A stretch of DNA of 64,000 bases from NCBI GenBank assembly GCA_026129685.1, contig JAHCHO010000002.1:186001-250000 (forward strand). The letters run 5' to 3'. Within the stretch, counting starts at the first letter, position 1. Every line of letters begins with the position of its first letter. The notes beneath the pieces were generated by a model. That model did no database searches. It was not told the origin of the DNA and saw only the letters and a list, made by a program, of their open reading frames with translations. Positions 40,704 to 48,902 of this stretch are shown here, one piece after another. The stretch is from Fimbriimonadaceae bacterium. Its GTDB lineage: Bacteria; Armatimonadota; Fimbriimonadia; Fimbriimonadales; Fimbriimonadaceae. The position numbers and the translations under genes were made by a program.

Positions 40704-41404
40704 TCCCGAAGCACATCCCGCTCAGGAGCCAGGAGTTGTTCGACCTCGCGGTCCGGCACAGCTCGGCCTGCGCCGACCCGGTCCATGAGAGCTACGAGCG
40801 ACTCGAGTTCTTTGGCGACTCCGTCCTGGGTCTCGTGATCGCGCAGTACCTGTACGAACACCACCCGGACTGGGATCAGGGCATGCTGAGCAAGGCCAAG
40901 TCCAGCGTCGTCCAAGAGGGTCCTCTCGCCGAGACGGCGGAAAGGCTGGGCTTGGATCAGCACATCCGGCTGAGCCCTTCCGAAGTCGCCTTCGGCGGAA
41001 AGAAGCGGCCGTCGGTTTTGGCCGACGTGCTGGAGGCGATCATCGGCGCGGTGTACCTTGAGAGCGGGATCGAGGTGGCGCGCTGGTTCGTGCTGGAACA
41101 GCTTCACCCCTTCCTGATGCGGGTCCAGACCGGTGACGTCAGTCCCAACGACCACAAGTCCAAGCTACAGGAACTCGCCCAAGCGAACTGGCGCAAGACG
41201 CCAACCTACCGCATTACCGGGGAAACCGGGGTCGCCCACAACAAGAAGTTCCACGTCGAAGTGCTGTTCGACGACGAAGTCATGGGGGACGGCTACGGAC
41301 GCTCGAAGAAGGAGGCCGAACAGGCCGCCGCCCATGCGGCGGTCGAGATGATCGAGCGAGCTCTCCGCATGCGCGAAACCGCCCGCCACCCCTTCGACGA
41401 ATAG
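40700..41404 (+). CDS. rnc: ribonuclease III
   Basis: 234 residues. RNase III domain: FDLAVRHSSA near 15 in place of the usual ALTHRSY, signature ERLEFFGDSVLGLVIA near 33, LSKAKSSVV near 63, and ADVLEAIIGAVYLESG near 108 with the catalytic Asp/Glu. Double-stranded-RNA-binding domain: DHKSKLQELAQANWRKTPTY from 150 in outline, FHVEVLFDDEVMGDGYGRSKKEAEQAAA near 190 in outline. Cuts double-stranded RNA in rRNA processing and mRNA decay. The N-terminus is short compared with E. coli but keeps all catalytic residues. ATGA overlap with aspC. It ends 3 nt before the convergent GH89 gene. Confidence 0.93.
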   Translation: MIPKHIPLRSQELFDLAVRHSSACADPVHESYERLEFFGDSVLGLVIAQYLYEHHPDWDQGMLSKAKSSVVQEGPLAETAERLGLDQHIRLSPSEVAFGGKKRPSVLADVLEAIIGAVYLESGIEVARWFVLEQLHPFLMRVQTGDVSPNDHKSKLQELAQANWRKTPTYRITGETGVAHNKKFHVEVLFDDEVMGDGYGRSKKEAEQAAAHAAVEMIERALRMRETARHPFDE

Positions 41405-41407
41405 CCG

Positions 41408-43918
41408 CTACTTCGCCGACCGCAGAAAGACCCCGCCCGACGAATCCGCGCCGCCGTCGCAACGGACGTCCGCGACGATCGTCGCCTTCCCCTTCTCGGG
41501 CCGGCGGAGGCGAAAGTCGTTCGCCACGTCCTCGGTCCCGGTGCGCCCGTTGTGCTCGTCCACGGCGACGGTTTCGCCGTCCACGACCAAGCGAACCCGG
41601 CGGATCTCGAGGCGGTGGGCGCCCTCCTCGTACTGGAAGCGGACGATCACGTCCCCCGACGTCGTTACGCTGTCGGGAAGCGGCCATTCCACCGTCGTCC
41701 AGGATTCGCCGATCTGCCCCCGCGTCCACCGTCCGACCATCGCGCCCATCGAGAAGTCGCCGGGAACCTCGGCCTCGTACTGCTTCAGTTCGGCGATCCA
41801 GGCGTTCGCCGACTCCACGACGTCGGGGATCGGCGTCGGACTCTTGACGCCGGGCCTCGTGATCCAGGCCTCTTCCCACCGCCGAACGTCCAACGGGGTG
41901 CCCGACCACTGCCCCTCGATCCACGCTCGCCATCGGTTCGCGTAGTAATCCGTCAGCAGTCCGGACCACACTTTGGCGGCATACTCGGACAAGACTGGCC
42001 CGCCCCACACGGTGATCTGGCGCTTCGCGTCCTCCTCGTACCGATCCCCTTCGCGGGGCAGGTCGCCCCAACTTCGGGCCATTCGCGTCCAGCGATCCAG
42101 CCGATAGAGCGGGTGCGACGCGTAGAACCGGTCCGCCCGGGCGACCAACTCCATGAACGTCTGAAACGCCTCTCGAGCGGACTTCTCGTCACCGAGCCCG
42201 GTCGCGACTACGGCGGCGCGCAGGTAGTCGTCGGCGACGAGAAGCGTCCATTGGGCGACCGACTCGATCACGTCGTTCCGATAGAGTGCCGATGCCGACA
42301 GGGACTTGCCATCGACCAAAAGGCGCTCGACCGACCGTCGGAACTCCTTGCTGTTGTTCACCCTCCCCCGGGTGCCGATCCCCAGGTTCGCCGGACGTTG
42401 TTGCAGGAGGTGAAGGGAGTGCGTTCCCGGGTCGCGCGCGTAGACGGTCTGGCTCAGCAACCGCCACGCCTCCTCGGCCGCCGCCGAAGCCGTACCGTAG
42501 CGGGCCCGAGCGTAGCGAGGGAGCCACGTCTGAAGGTCGATCGGCCGGGTACTCCAGGCGCTTTCGAACAGCAGTTCGTGAACCACCTCGTTGTTCTCCG
42601 TGCCTTCGGCGGAAATGCCAAAACCGACGAGATTGCCGCGCGCCGGATCGGCCACCGTCGAGGCCGCCAACGGCGCGACCAAGGCCAAGCTTCCGGCCAT
42701 CGTGTTCTGCCCTCCCCAGTTCGGGATGGTGCTCATCACCCAGCGCTTGCCGTGAAAGGCGTCGGTCAGTTTCCAGACCTTGATCGCTTCGGTGTAAAGG
42801 TCGAGGACGATCATCTTGTCGTCGGGCACCCTGCGCAGGAGCGCGGCCCGCGACTCGGCGTCCCAGAAGTCGCGCGCGTTGAAGAACAGCCAGCCCTGCA
42901 TCACCCAGGTGCCCTCCGGATCGCCCGCCTTGATGGCCGAATACACGGCGTCGCCGAACTGCTCCAGTTCCGCGAGGCGGGTCGCCCGGTCGTCGGAGAC
43001 GGGCACTTCCATCTCGTTGAAGCTGTCCGCCAGGTAAAGGTCGGCGTCTCCGAACTCCGCTTGCCACTCCTTGATGAACCGTCCGCCAATCTCGGCGTAA
43101 AGGGGCGAGAGGGGATGGAGAATCCAGCTCTGGTGATCGCCCTCAAAACCCGCCCAGGGCTTCATCGGGAGGACGTTCGCATCGGGGCGCGCGCGTTTGA
43201 ACCCCTTCGGCACGAAGCCGGCGAAAGCGGGGGCGATCGGCTCGATCCCAAGGTCCCTCATCCGAGCGAGGATCTTCTTCTGCAGCGCCACCGAGCGGCG
43301 CAGGTAGGACGGCAACAGCGGCCCGTCGTGCTTGTTCAGATTGCCCATCCGATGCCATGGCAGGAACGCCGGGCCCGTGAAGTATCCGCCGAGTTCCTCG
43401 TCGGTGACCCCGTAGGACTTCCACACCTTCGCCCAGATCGCTTCGGACCCGACGGGCGCGAACATCGCGCTTCCGCCGTGCAGGGCCATCACGTCGAGGT
43501 ACCGCTCCCAATCCGGCCATTGATAGAAGGCGGTCGTGTAGCCAAAGGCGCAGACGTTGTCCTGCAGCACGAACCTAAACGGCGATTGCACGCGCCGCTT
43601 GGCCAGGTCGGGAAGCGGCGAGCGAACATGGGAGACGTTGGCCCCGCCCCAGGTGATCATCGCTTGGCAGCCGTCGCGCAGGTAGTCGTACGCCCCACGG
43701 CACAGGGCGACGGGCGTGTTGCCGCGCACCCGCACCCGACCTTCGGACGCCTCGATTTCGTACCAGGGGTTGTCCCGGTCCTCCACGAGGGTCAGGTCGA
43801 ACTTGCTCGCGGCGGCGGGAACGCGGCGAACCAGAAGGGCGCGAACCGCCTCGATCGTCGGAGCGGCCAGGGTCGACGCGGCGGAAAGAACCAGGGACAA
43901 GAGCAAAGCGGCGCGCAT
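41408..43918 (-). CDS. alpha-N-acetylglucosaminidase (GH89, NAGLU-like), secreted
   Basis: 836 residues with a signal peptide (MRAALLLSLVLSAASTLAA). N-terminal small domain, then the GH89 barrel: FVLQDNVCAFGYTTAFYQWPDWERYLDVMALHG near 115 in outline, AFLPWHRMGNLNKHDGPL near 195, APAFAGFVPKGF near 240, YLADSFNEMEVP near 295 with a candidate acid/base Glu, and FGISAEGTENNEVVHEL near 440 with a candidate nucleophile Glu (NAGLU PEGxxQNEVVY). After about residue 690 an added C-terminal region contains MGRWTRGQIGESWTTVEWPLPDS, resembling a beta-sandwich carbohydrate module. GH89 enzymes release alpha-linked GlcNAc from glycosaminoglycans and mucin. ATG 43918 has GAAGAGG before it. Followed upstream on the same strand by GH44 (41 nt gap). 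Confidence 0.88.
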   Translation of the reverse strand: MRAALLLSLVLSAASTLAAPTIEAVRALLVRRVPAAASKFDLTLVEDRDNPWYEIEASEGRVRVRGNTPVALCRGAYDYLRDGCQAMITWGGANVSHVRSPLPDLAKRRVQSPFRFVLQDNVCAFGYTTAFYQWPDWERYLDVMALHGGSAMFAPVGSEAIWAKVWKSYGVTDEELGGYFTGPAFLPWHRMGNLNKHDGPLLPSYLRRSVALQKKILARMRDLGIEPIAPAFAGFVPKGFKRARPDANVLPMKPWAGFEGDHQSWILHPLSPLYAEIGGRFIKEWQAEFGDADLYLADSFNEMEVPVSDDRATRLAELEQFGDAVYSAIKAGDPEGTWVMQGWLFFNARDFWDAESRAALLRRVPDDKMIVLDLYTEAIKVWKLTDAFHGKRWVMSTIPNWGGQNTMAGSLALVAPLAASTVADPARGNLVGFGISAEGTENNEVVHELLFESAWSTRPIDLQTWLPRYARARYGTASAAAEEAWRLLSQTVYARDPGTHSLHLLQQRPANLGIGTRGRVNNSKEFRRSVERLLVDGKSLSASALYRNDVIESVAQWTLLVADDYLRAAVVATGLGDEKSAREAFQTFMELVARADRFYASHPLYRLDRWTRMARSWGDLPREGDRYEEDAKRQITVWGGPVLSEYAAKVWSGLLTDYYANRWRAWIEGQWSGTPLDVRRWEEAWITRPGVKSPTPIPDVVESANAWIAELKQYEAEVPGDFSMGAMVGRWTRGQIGESWTTVEWPLPDSVTTSGDVIVRFQYEEGAHRLEIRRVRLVVDGETVAVDEHNGRTGTEDVANDFRLRRPEKGKATIVADVRCDGGADSSGGVFLRSAK

Positions 43919-43959
43919 CCTCTTCCCATTCGGTGCCGGACCGCCGATGCCCTGCGGGT

Positions 43960-45495
43960 CTAGCCGAGGACGTCGATCAGCGTCGCACTCATTGCCGGGA
44001 GGGTGACGGACGGGGAGACCCCGGACACCGGGGTGAACTCCGGCGAGTCCCCCGCCAAGACGAAGGCTCGGGCCATCGCCGCAGACCAGGTCAGACCCGA
44101 GACTTGGACGAGCAAGGGACCCTCCGTCTTGTTCAACAGCACCAGGACGTAGTGGCCGGGGTCCGCACGAAACCGGCTCGCCCAGACCGAGAGCCTTCCG
44201 CGTTCGCCGGTCGGAAAGGAGGCGTCGATCGAAACGTCGCCAAACGTGCTCCCCCGGCCATCGAAATTGCGGTACATCCGGAACGCCGCGCGGCTGAAAC
44301 GGGTGTCCTGCCAGTTCAACTCCCAGTGGGTGGCCAGTTCGACCCCGTAACGTCCAAAACACCCGAGCGCGTCCGCCGTGGCGATCGCCCCGCTGATGTG
44401 GTGGTCGGCGCCGAAGTTCCACTCGGTGAGCGCGAGTTTGGTGCCGGGATAGTGGTTGGCGATGCGATCACGGTGGTCGGCGATGAAGCGCAACGGCTGG
44501 TTGCCCAGCATGTCCCGGGTGATCCACGAGTTCTCGACGTAAGTCTCGTCCCAGAGCGACCGTGGCGCGTTGACGCGCGCGGCGGACGCGACGGCGTCCG
44601 TGTCTCCATCGGTCACCCGGCGATTGCTCGCGTCGCGGTGCTCGGAGTAGAAGTGGTAATCGAGGTAGTCGAGCAGTCTCGTACCCGCACTTTGAGAAGC
44701 CGTGCGGAACCCGTCCAAATAGAAGTCGGTGAACGACCGCCCGTTCGCGTCGGGAGCGTTTACCAGGTTGTACGACTCGAACCAGCCGAAGCCGCTCGGG
44801 CCGACGATCTTGGCCTCGGGCGCGATCTGCTTGACCGTCGTCGCCATCGGAACGCTCCGCGCGAGCATCTCCGCGTAGGTGGCCTTGTCGGGGTGGACTT
44901 CCGCGTGGGTGTACGCCCATAGGCCGGGCTCGTTGTCGAGGCAGAACCAGAGCGGTTGGCCTTGGCGCACGTTCGGAAGGTACCGCTCGTGCAGAGCCCG
45001 GACGAACTGACCCTGGAAGACGTTGCGGTCGGATCGTGTCGGACGTGCCCCGGTCGGCGAATTGGTGCGCCAGTTCCGATGGAAGCGCGTGTTGAGATAG
45101 TCGGGCGAGTTCCGCACGTCTCCGCCCCCGTTCTTGTCCGCCGACACGTAGTCCTGGAGCGAGAGTTGGACCAACCCGCCCCGCCGGGTCGCGAACATCG
45201 GGTCGAGCGTCTTGGTCATCGCCAGGCCGGGCGTGTCCGCTTCCTCGAGGAACCCGTCGTTCTGGAAGTACCAGTCCGAACCGGCGTTGCTCGCGTTGGT
45301 CTCCCAGTTGTAAGCGGTGTGGCGGTTGCCCCCGATCCGAACGATCGAGAAGTGGGCGGGATCCCCCGTCACCGCGTTGAGGGCGTTGATGCCGTAGACG
45401 TACGGGGAGATCGGACCCACCGGCGTCGCCGTACTGAGGGTCACCGTGATCGAATCGGCGACCAAGGCGGCGCAAGCGAACACGATCGCGATCAT
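43960..45495 (-). CDS. glycoside hydrolase family 44 endoglucanase/xyloglucanase-like, secreted
   Basis: 511 residues, signal peptide MIAIVFACAALVADS. The GH44 opening is clear: ISPYVYGIN near 30, RIGGNRHTAYNWETNASNAGSDWYF near 55 in outline. Catalytic acid/base Glu in CLDNEPGLW near 185, nucleophile Glu in LALTEWNFG near 355, DYLDYHFYSEH near 275. A beta-sandwich domain closes the protein, as in all GH44. Family members cut beta-1,4-glucans, especially xyloglucan and carboxymethylcellulose. Start ATG 45495; an in-frame ATG closer to the signal core is not obvious. It sits upstream of GH89 on one strand, so the two may be co-transcribed and act on the same plant or microbial polysaccharide mix. 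Confidence 0.88.
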   Translation of the reverse strand: MIAIVFACAALVADSITVTLSTATPVGPISPYVYGINALNAVTGDPAHFSIVRIGGNRHTAYNWETNASNAGSDWYFQNDGFLEEADTPGLAMTKTLDPMFATRRGGLVQLSLQDYVSADKNGGGDVRNSPDYLNTRFHRNWRTNSPTGARPTRSDRNVFQGQFVRALHERYLPNVRQGQPLWFCLDNEPGLWAYTHAEVHPDKATYAEMLARSVPMATTVKQIAPEAKIVGPSGFGWFESYNLVNAPDANGRSFTDFYLDGFRTASQSAGTRLLDYLDYHFYSEHRDASNRRVTDGDTDAVASAARVNAPRSLWDETYVENSWITRDMLGNQPLRFIADHRDRIANHYPGTKLALTEWNFGADHHISGAIATADALGCFGRYGVELATHWELNWQDTRFSRAAFRMYRNFDGRGSTFGDVSIDASFPTGERGRLSVWASRFRADPGHYVLVLLNKTEGPLLVQVSGLTWSAAMARAFVLAGDSPEFTPVSGVSPSVTLPAMSATLIDVLG

Positions 45496-45555
45496 CGCGT
45501 TTTGTTTGATTCATTCGGGGTGGCGGAGGTTCCCTCGGGCCCCCCCCCGTTCGCG

Positions 45556-45879
45556 TCAAAGGAACCGAACGTGCTCGATCAGGTCGCCGGCGAGCCGGTA
45601 GATCGCCACCGCCTCCCTCGTCGATCCGTCGCGGTACCCCTCCAAATACTCGTGATCGACCACGTAGGCGCCGTGCCGAATGCGGTGGGAAATCGTGCAA
45701 CGAACGTTCGGTTCCCGGGAGAACGCGTCGGCGTACCGCGCGCGGAAAGCCTCGGCGCCTCGGCAGATCGCCTTCCCGTCCCCCGTTTCGACCAGCACGT
45801 CCTCCGTGTAGCAGGCGACGAACGCGGTCACGTTCCGCGCGTTGTAAGCCTCGAGTTGCCGCTCGACCGGGTCGCCCAT
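45556..45879 (-). CDS. SnoaL-like / NTF2-fold protein
   Basis: 107 residues, a single cone-shaped NTF2-like domain: ERQLEAYNARNVTAFVACYTEDVLVE at residues 6-31 in outline, GAEAFRARYADAFS near 42, then four strands (TISHRIRHGAYVVDHEYLEGYRDGS in outline, AVAIYRLAGDLIEHVRFL). The YNARDxxAFxxxYxxDV opening is typical of nuclear-transport-factor-2-like isomerase/cyclase or unknown-function proteins. No active-site Asp-His pair of known enzymes can be assigned. CATACT lies 7 nt before ATG 45879 with no Shine-Dalgarno. Cytoplasmic; apparently monocistronic. Confidence 0.75.
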   Translation of the reverse strand: MGDPVERQLEAYNARNVTAFVACYTEDVLVETGDGKAICRGAEAFRARYADAFSREPNVRCTISHRIRHGAYVVDHEYLEGYRDGSTREAVAIYRLAGDLIEHVRFL

Positions 45880-45886
45880 AGGACGC

Positions 45887-45892
45887 AGTATG
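45887..45892 (-). promoter_or_regulatory. -10-like CATACT, leaderless-type start of the NTF2-like gene
   Basis: CATACT, 7 nt, ATG 45879, no Shine-Dalgarno. Confidence 0.4.
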
Positions 45893-46034
45893 CCCGGAAC
45901 GTCGGGTCGGTCGGACCGATCCGCCGGGCAAACGGGCGCATCCTCACAATTCTGGAAAGTTTTGGGCAGATGGGTGACTTTCGTGATATGGTTTGTGTCG
46001 TGCCGCCCGATAGACGGCGGTTTGGAACGGTCGC

Positions 46035-47147
46035 ATGCAACGTTGCTCGGTTATCGCCACCCTTCTCATCGCCCTTTCCGCTCTCCTCGTCGGTTGCGGC
46101 GGCAGTTCGTCGGAGCCGGAGGCCCGACTCGTCGGCACGGTGGAGGGCCGTGTGTACGCGCCGAACGGGGCCCTTCCCATGGCCGGCGCGACGGTGTCCT
46201 CGCCCGACGCGCGCGGCTCGACGGTCACCAACGCCCAAGGTGATTTCCGGTTGGAGAACGTCCCCGCCGGCAACACTCCGATCACGATCCGAAAGGGAGG
46301 CTGGACGAAGATCGTGAACAAGGCGGTGACCGCGAACCAGGTTGCGCGCCTGACCGCCTCCGAAGGAACGTTGCCCTCCCAGGTGGCAAACGGCGCACCG
46401 CGAATCGCCGTGGTGTTGGGTCAGTGGGACAAGATGGAGGACGTTCTGGCAAAGCTCGGAATGGGGCAATTGGACGACGTCGGCCACCTCCGACGCGGCA
46501 CCGAGTCCTTTTCGATCGTGGCGGACGGTGCCGCGTTCCGAACGCTCGTTTCGAGCGCCGCGAACCTCGCGCAGTACGACATGATCTTCGTGAACTGCGG
46601 CGCCGATCTGAACCCGGAGGGTCTCGACCTCGAGGTTGCCAAGACCAACGTCCGCAACTGGGTCAACCAGGGGGGCGTTCTGTACGTCACCGACCTTTCC
46701 TACCCGATCGTGGAACAGGTCTTTCCGACCGACATCGTGTTCGAGGGGATGGTCGGCCAGGACGGCATCACGACCGAGGGTACCGTTCACGACGCGGCCC
46801 TTCTCGCCTGGCTCGGCGCGCGCGAACAACTGACCGCCGGCAAGGTCCACATCGGCGGCTTCCTCAGCGGATGGGCGGTCATCAGGACCCTAGGCCCGAA
46901 CACGACGAACCTGGTGGACGGTCTGGTTACCTTCAACGCGGGCGCGCGCCCGAACGGCTCCCGAAGGGGCCACGACCACGGGTTGGGCGACCTGCGGCCG
47001 ACGACGAACGAGGTTCGGCCCCTGACCGTCACCTTCATGCACGGAAGCGGGCGCGTGCTCTACACCTCCTATCACACGGCGGAAGAGCCCAGTCTGAACC
47101 TCCGTCCTCAGGAGTACATCCTGGGGTACCTGGCGCTCTCCCTCTAG
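46035..47147 (+). CDS. lipoprotein with carboxypeptidase-regulatory-like and ThuA/GATase-like domains
   Basis: 370 residues. Lipoprotein signal LLIALSALLVGC, Cys near 21. Residues about 34-115 form a carboxypeptidase regulatory-like beta-sandwich: GTVEGRVYAPNGALPMAGATVSSPD, TVTNAQGDFRLENVPAG, both in outline. Residues about 120-370 read RIAVVLGQWDKMEDVLAKLG, YDMIFVNCGAD, NWVNQGGVLYVTDLSYPIVEQVFP in outline and GSGRVLYTSYHTAEE, the pattern of a Rossmann-like ThuA/type 1 glutamine amidotransferase-like domain without an obvious catalytic Cys. Likely a periplasmic or surface binding protein. Function unknown. ATG 46035 has no clear ribosome-binding site. Convergent with the next gene, overlapping by 4 nt. 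Confidence 0.65.
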   Translation: MQRCSVIATLLIALSALLVGCGGSSSEPEARLVGTVEGRVYAPNGALPMAGATVSSPDARGSTVTNAQGDFRLENVPAGNTPITIRKGGWTKIVNKAVTANQVARLTASEGTLPSQVANGAPRIAVVLGQWDKMEDVLAKLGMGQLDDVGHLRRGTESFSIVADGAAFRTLVSSAANLAQYDMIFVNCGADLNPEGLDLEVAKTNVRNWVNQGGVLYVTDLSYPIVEQVFPTDIVFEGMVGQDGITTEGTVHDAALLAWLGAREQLTAGKVHIGGFLSGWAVIRTLGPNTTNLVDGLVTFNAGARPNGSRRGHDHGLGDLRPTTNEVRPLTVTFMHGSGRVLYTSYHTAEEPSLNLRPQEYILGYLALSL

Positions 47148-48466
47148 CCGCGCGGCGTTCCGATCGGAGCCCCGCGTTCGAGAGGCTCCGATCGGTCCAC
47201 GCTCGCACCGAGGCGGGCCAGTTCGTGGAGGGTTCGACCCGAGCCGGCGACGACGACGGTGCGGTCGAACTGCCTCCGGGCGACGAGCCGCCAACCGTCG
47301 AACTCGAAGCCCTGCCACACGCCGTCGTCCGCACGCACGTCCTGGACGGCGGGGAGGTTTGCCTTGAGGCGCGACGGCCAGTTGTCCGAACGAGAGATCG
47401 CCAACGTCAGGGTGTCCCCCGTCTTTGCGTTCATCCAGTCGGACCGCAAGAACGCGCTCGCCTGACCGATCCGCTCGTAGCTCTGGTCGGCTTGGGCGCG
47501 TGCCGCTTCGGCCGTCGGGCCGGTCGCCAGATGGAGCTCGCCGGCGGGGTCCAGGTACAGGGCACCGTGGATCGTCCACTCGCCCGTGCTGACGGCGAAG
47601 TCGCCCGTCCCCAACCAGGGGGGCACGGTGCGCACCTTCGCGTTCATTCTGTCCCCTTGGCGAAGGGAGATCATGAGCGAGTCGTCCACCAACTCCAACT
47701 CGATCTGGAGGTCTTCGGGGACGTTGTCGCGATCCACCACGGGCTTTCGGCCGGCGAACGGCCGGGGCGCGGGCGGGGCCTTTTCCTGATAGTCGGACCC
47801 CAGGTAGGTGAAGCCCTCTGGAACGGCTATCCGGCCGATCCAAGCCCCCTTTCCCAGTTTGGAGCGCGCCCGCAGGGCCGTCAGATCCAGCTCGTAAGTC
47901 TGAAGGGTCGGACGCGCGGCGCGTTCCAGCCAGGAGCCATCCACCCATCCGCGCATGACCCGCCGGTCCTGCTCGAACCCGTAGTCCCGGAGCGTCGTGG
48001 CCTCGCCTCGGGTCAGCACTTGCTCGGCGGCGAACGCCTCCTCGCCACCCGGACGAAGAGCGCGCAACAAGGCGCCGGTCTCACGGTCGAGCACGACTTC
48101 GGAATGGCGCGCCGTGGTCGTCAACCGATACCGATCGACCGACCGGTTCAGGATTGGTTCGCCATCGACCCGCGTCGCCCCCATCACGTCCACCGCGGCG
48201 AACCATGGGACCGCCCGGTCCAGCAGTTGCACGGCAAATCGGCGGTCGCCTTCAATCCAGCGGTAGGCGCGCTCGCCCTCGACCGCGAACAAGTCGGCCC
48301 TTCCGTCCCCTCGGGGAGTCCCGGCGATGGTCAGATCGCCGGACCGCAGCAGGTACGCCGAGCCACCCCCTTCGAGACGAGCAAAGACTTGGATCGTCCC
48401 CTCCGTCGACCTTCCCACCCCTGGATGCAACAAGGCCGCGACCATCGCGAGGACGAGCGAACTCAT
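47144..48466 (-). CDS. secreted protein of unknown function
   Basis: 440 residues with a signal peptide (MSSLVLAMVAALLHPGVG). Family not recognised. The N-terminal half is all-beta with spaced strands (AYRWIEGDRRFAVQLLDRAVPWFAAVD, YRLTTTARHSEVVLDRETGALLRALR, both in outline), somewhat like the outer-membrane lipoprotein-sorting or RseB fold: a small protein-sized half-barrel reading 'evaluate, reference, coefficient' strands. The second half has WIGRIAVPEGFTYLGSDYQEKAP and VPPWLGTGDFAVSTGEW, again beta-rich. No cysteines or catalytic motifs stand out. Its 3' end overlaps the lipoprotein gene by 4 nt in convergent orientation. TAGATT lies 3 nt before the ATG. Confidence 0.5.
   Translation of the reverse strand: MSSLVLAMVAALLHPGVGRSTEGTIQVFARLEGGGSAYLLRSGDLTIAGTPRGDGRADLFAVEGERAYRWIEGDRRFAVQLLDRAVPWFAAVDVMGATRVDGEPILNRSVDRYRLTTTARHSEVVLDRETGALLRALRPGGEEAFAAEQVLTRGEATTLRDYGFEQDRRVMRGWVDGSWLERAARPTLQTYELDLTALRARSKLGKGAWIGRIAVPEGFTYLGSDYQEKAPPAPRPFAGRKPVVDRDNVPEDLQIELELVDDSLMISLRQGDRMNAKVRTVPPWLGTGDFAVSTGEWTIHGALYLDPAGELHLATGPTAEAARAQADQSYERIGQASAFLRSDWMNAKTGDTLTLAISRSDNWPSRLKANLPAVQDVRADDGVWQGFEFDGWRLVARRQFDRTVVVAGSGRTLHELARLGASVDRSEPLERGAPIGTPRG
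47160..47195. terminator. 12-bp hairpin at the convergent gene end
   Basis: CCGATCGGAGCC (47160-47171) and GGCTCCGATCGG (47184-47195) pair perfectly around a 12-nt loop. It lies just after the lipoprotein stop and within the last codons of the opposing gene. No U-tract, so termination efficiency is uncertain. Confidence 0.45.
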
Positions 48467-48529
48467 GACAATCTAGACGCTATCCGGCGGCAGAGGCAAC
48501 GGCAGAATCGCGGTCCGTGCGGTCTGCGC

Positions 48530-48535
48530 TAACAT
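48530..48535 (+). promoter_or_regulatory. -10 hexamer TAACAT, leaderless-type promoter of the cupin gene
   Basis: TAACAT, 7 nt, ATG 48543, no Shine-Dalgarno. Confidence 0.45.
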
Positions 48536-48542
48536 CCGACCC

Positions 48543-48902
48543 ATGGCCGCACACGTGCACCTTCCGGGCGACGACGCCGAGGATCACCCCATCGCCCTTC
48601 TCGCGCGCCGTCGCGTCGCGGGGGATCGCATGCTCCTGGCGGACGTGCGCTTGCAGAAGGGGTGCCACGTCGCGACCCATTCGCACGAGAGCGAGCAGAT
48701 CGCGTTCGTCGTCTCCGGCCGGGTGACTTGGCGGCTGGGCGAGCCCGGGTCCGCCGAATACCGTGAGGAGACCGTCGGGGCGGGCGCCGTCGTCGTGCTG
48801 CCTTCCGGCTTTCCCCACGGCGTGGACGCGCTCGAGGACACCCACATCGTGGACGTGCTCAGCCCTCCCGGGGAGATGGGGGTGGACTCGCAACGGACGT
48901 GA
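48543..48902 (+). CDS. small cupin-domain protein
   Basis: 119 residues forming one cupin beta-barrel. Motif 1 is GCHVATHSHESEQIAFVVSGRVTW in outline at residues 39-62 (metal His-x-His and Glu/Gln), motif 2 is AGAVVVLPSGFPHGVDALED in outline near 80-99 with the third His. Such single cupins are metal-binding sensors, isomerases or dioxygenase-like proteins; the substrate is not readable. Its last 44 nt overlap the end of the convergent GH26 gene. Leaderless-type start signal at 48530. Confidence 0.78.
   Translation: MAAHVHLPGDDAEDHPIALLARRRVAGDRMLLADVRLQKGCHVATHSHESEQIAFVVSGRVTWRLGEPGSAEYREETVGAGAVVVLPSGFPHGVDALEDTHIVDVLSPPGEMGVDSQRT

Noticed and set aside
41552-43963. 803-codon open frame on the plus strand
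   Set aside because: Shadow of the GH89 gene in the complementary frame of a GC-rich genome; no domain or signal is recognisable.
46424-48532. 702-codon open frame on the plus strand
   Set aside because: Runs out of frame through the lipoprotein gene and antisense to the next gene; composition is Arg/Gly/Pro-rich without motifs.
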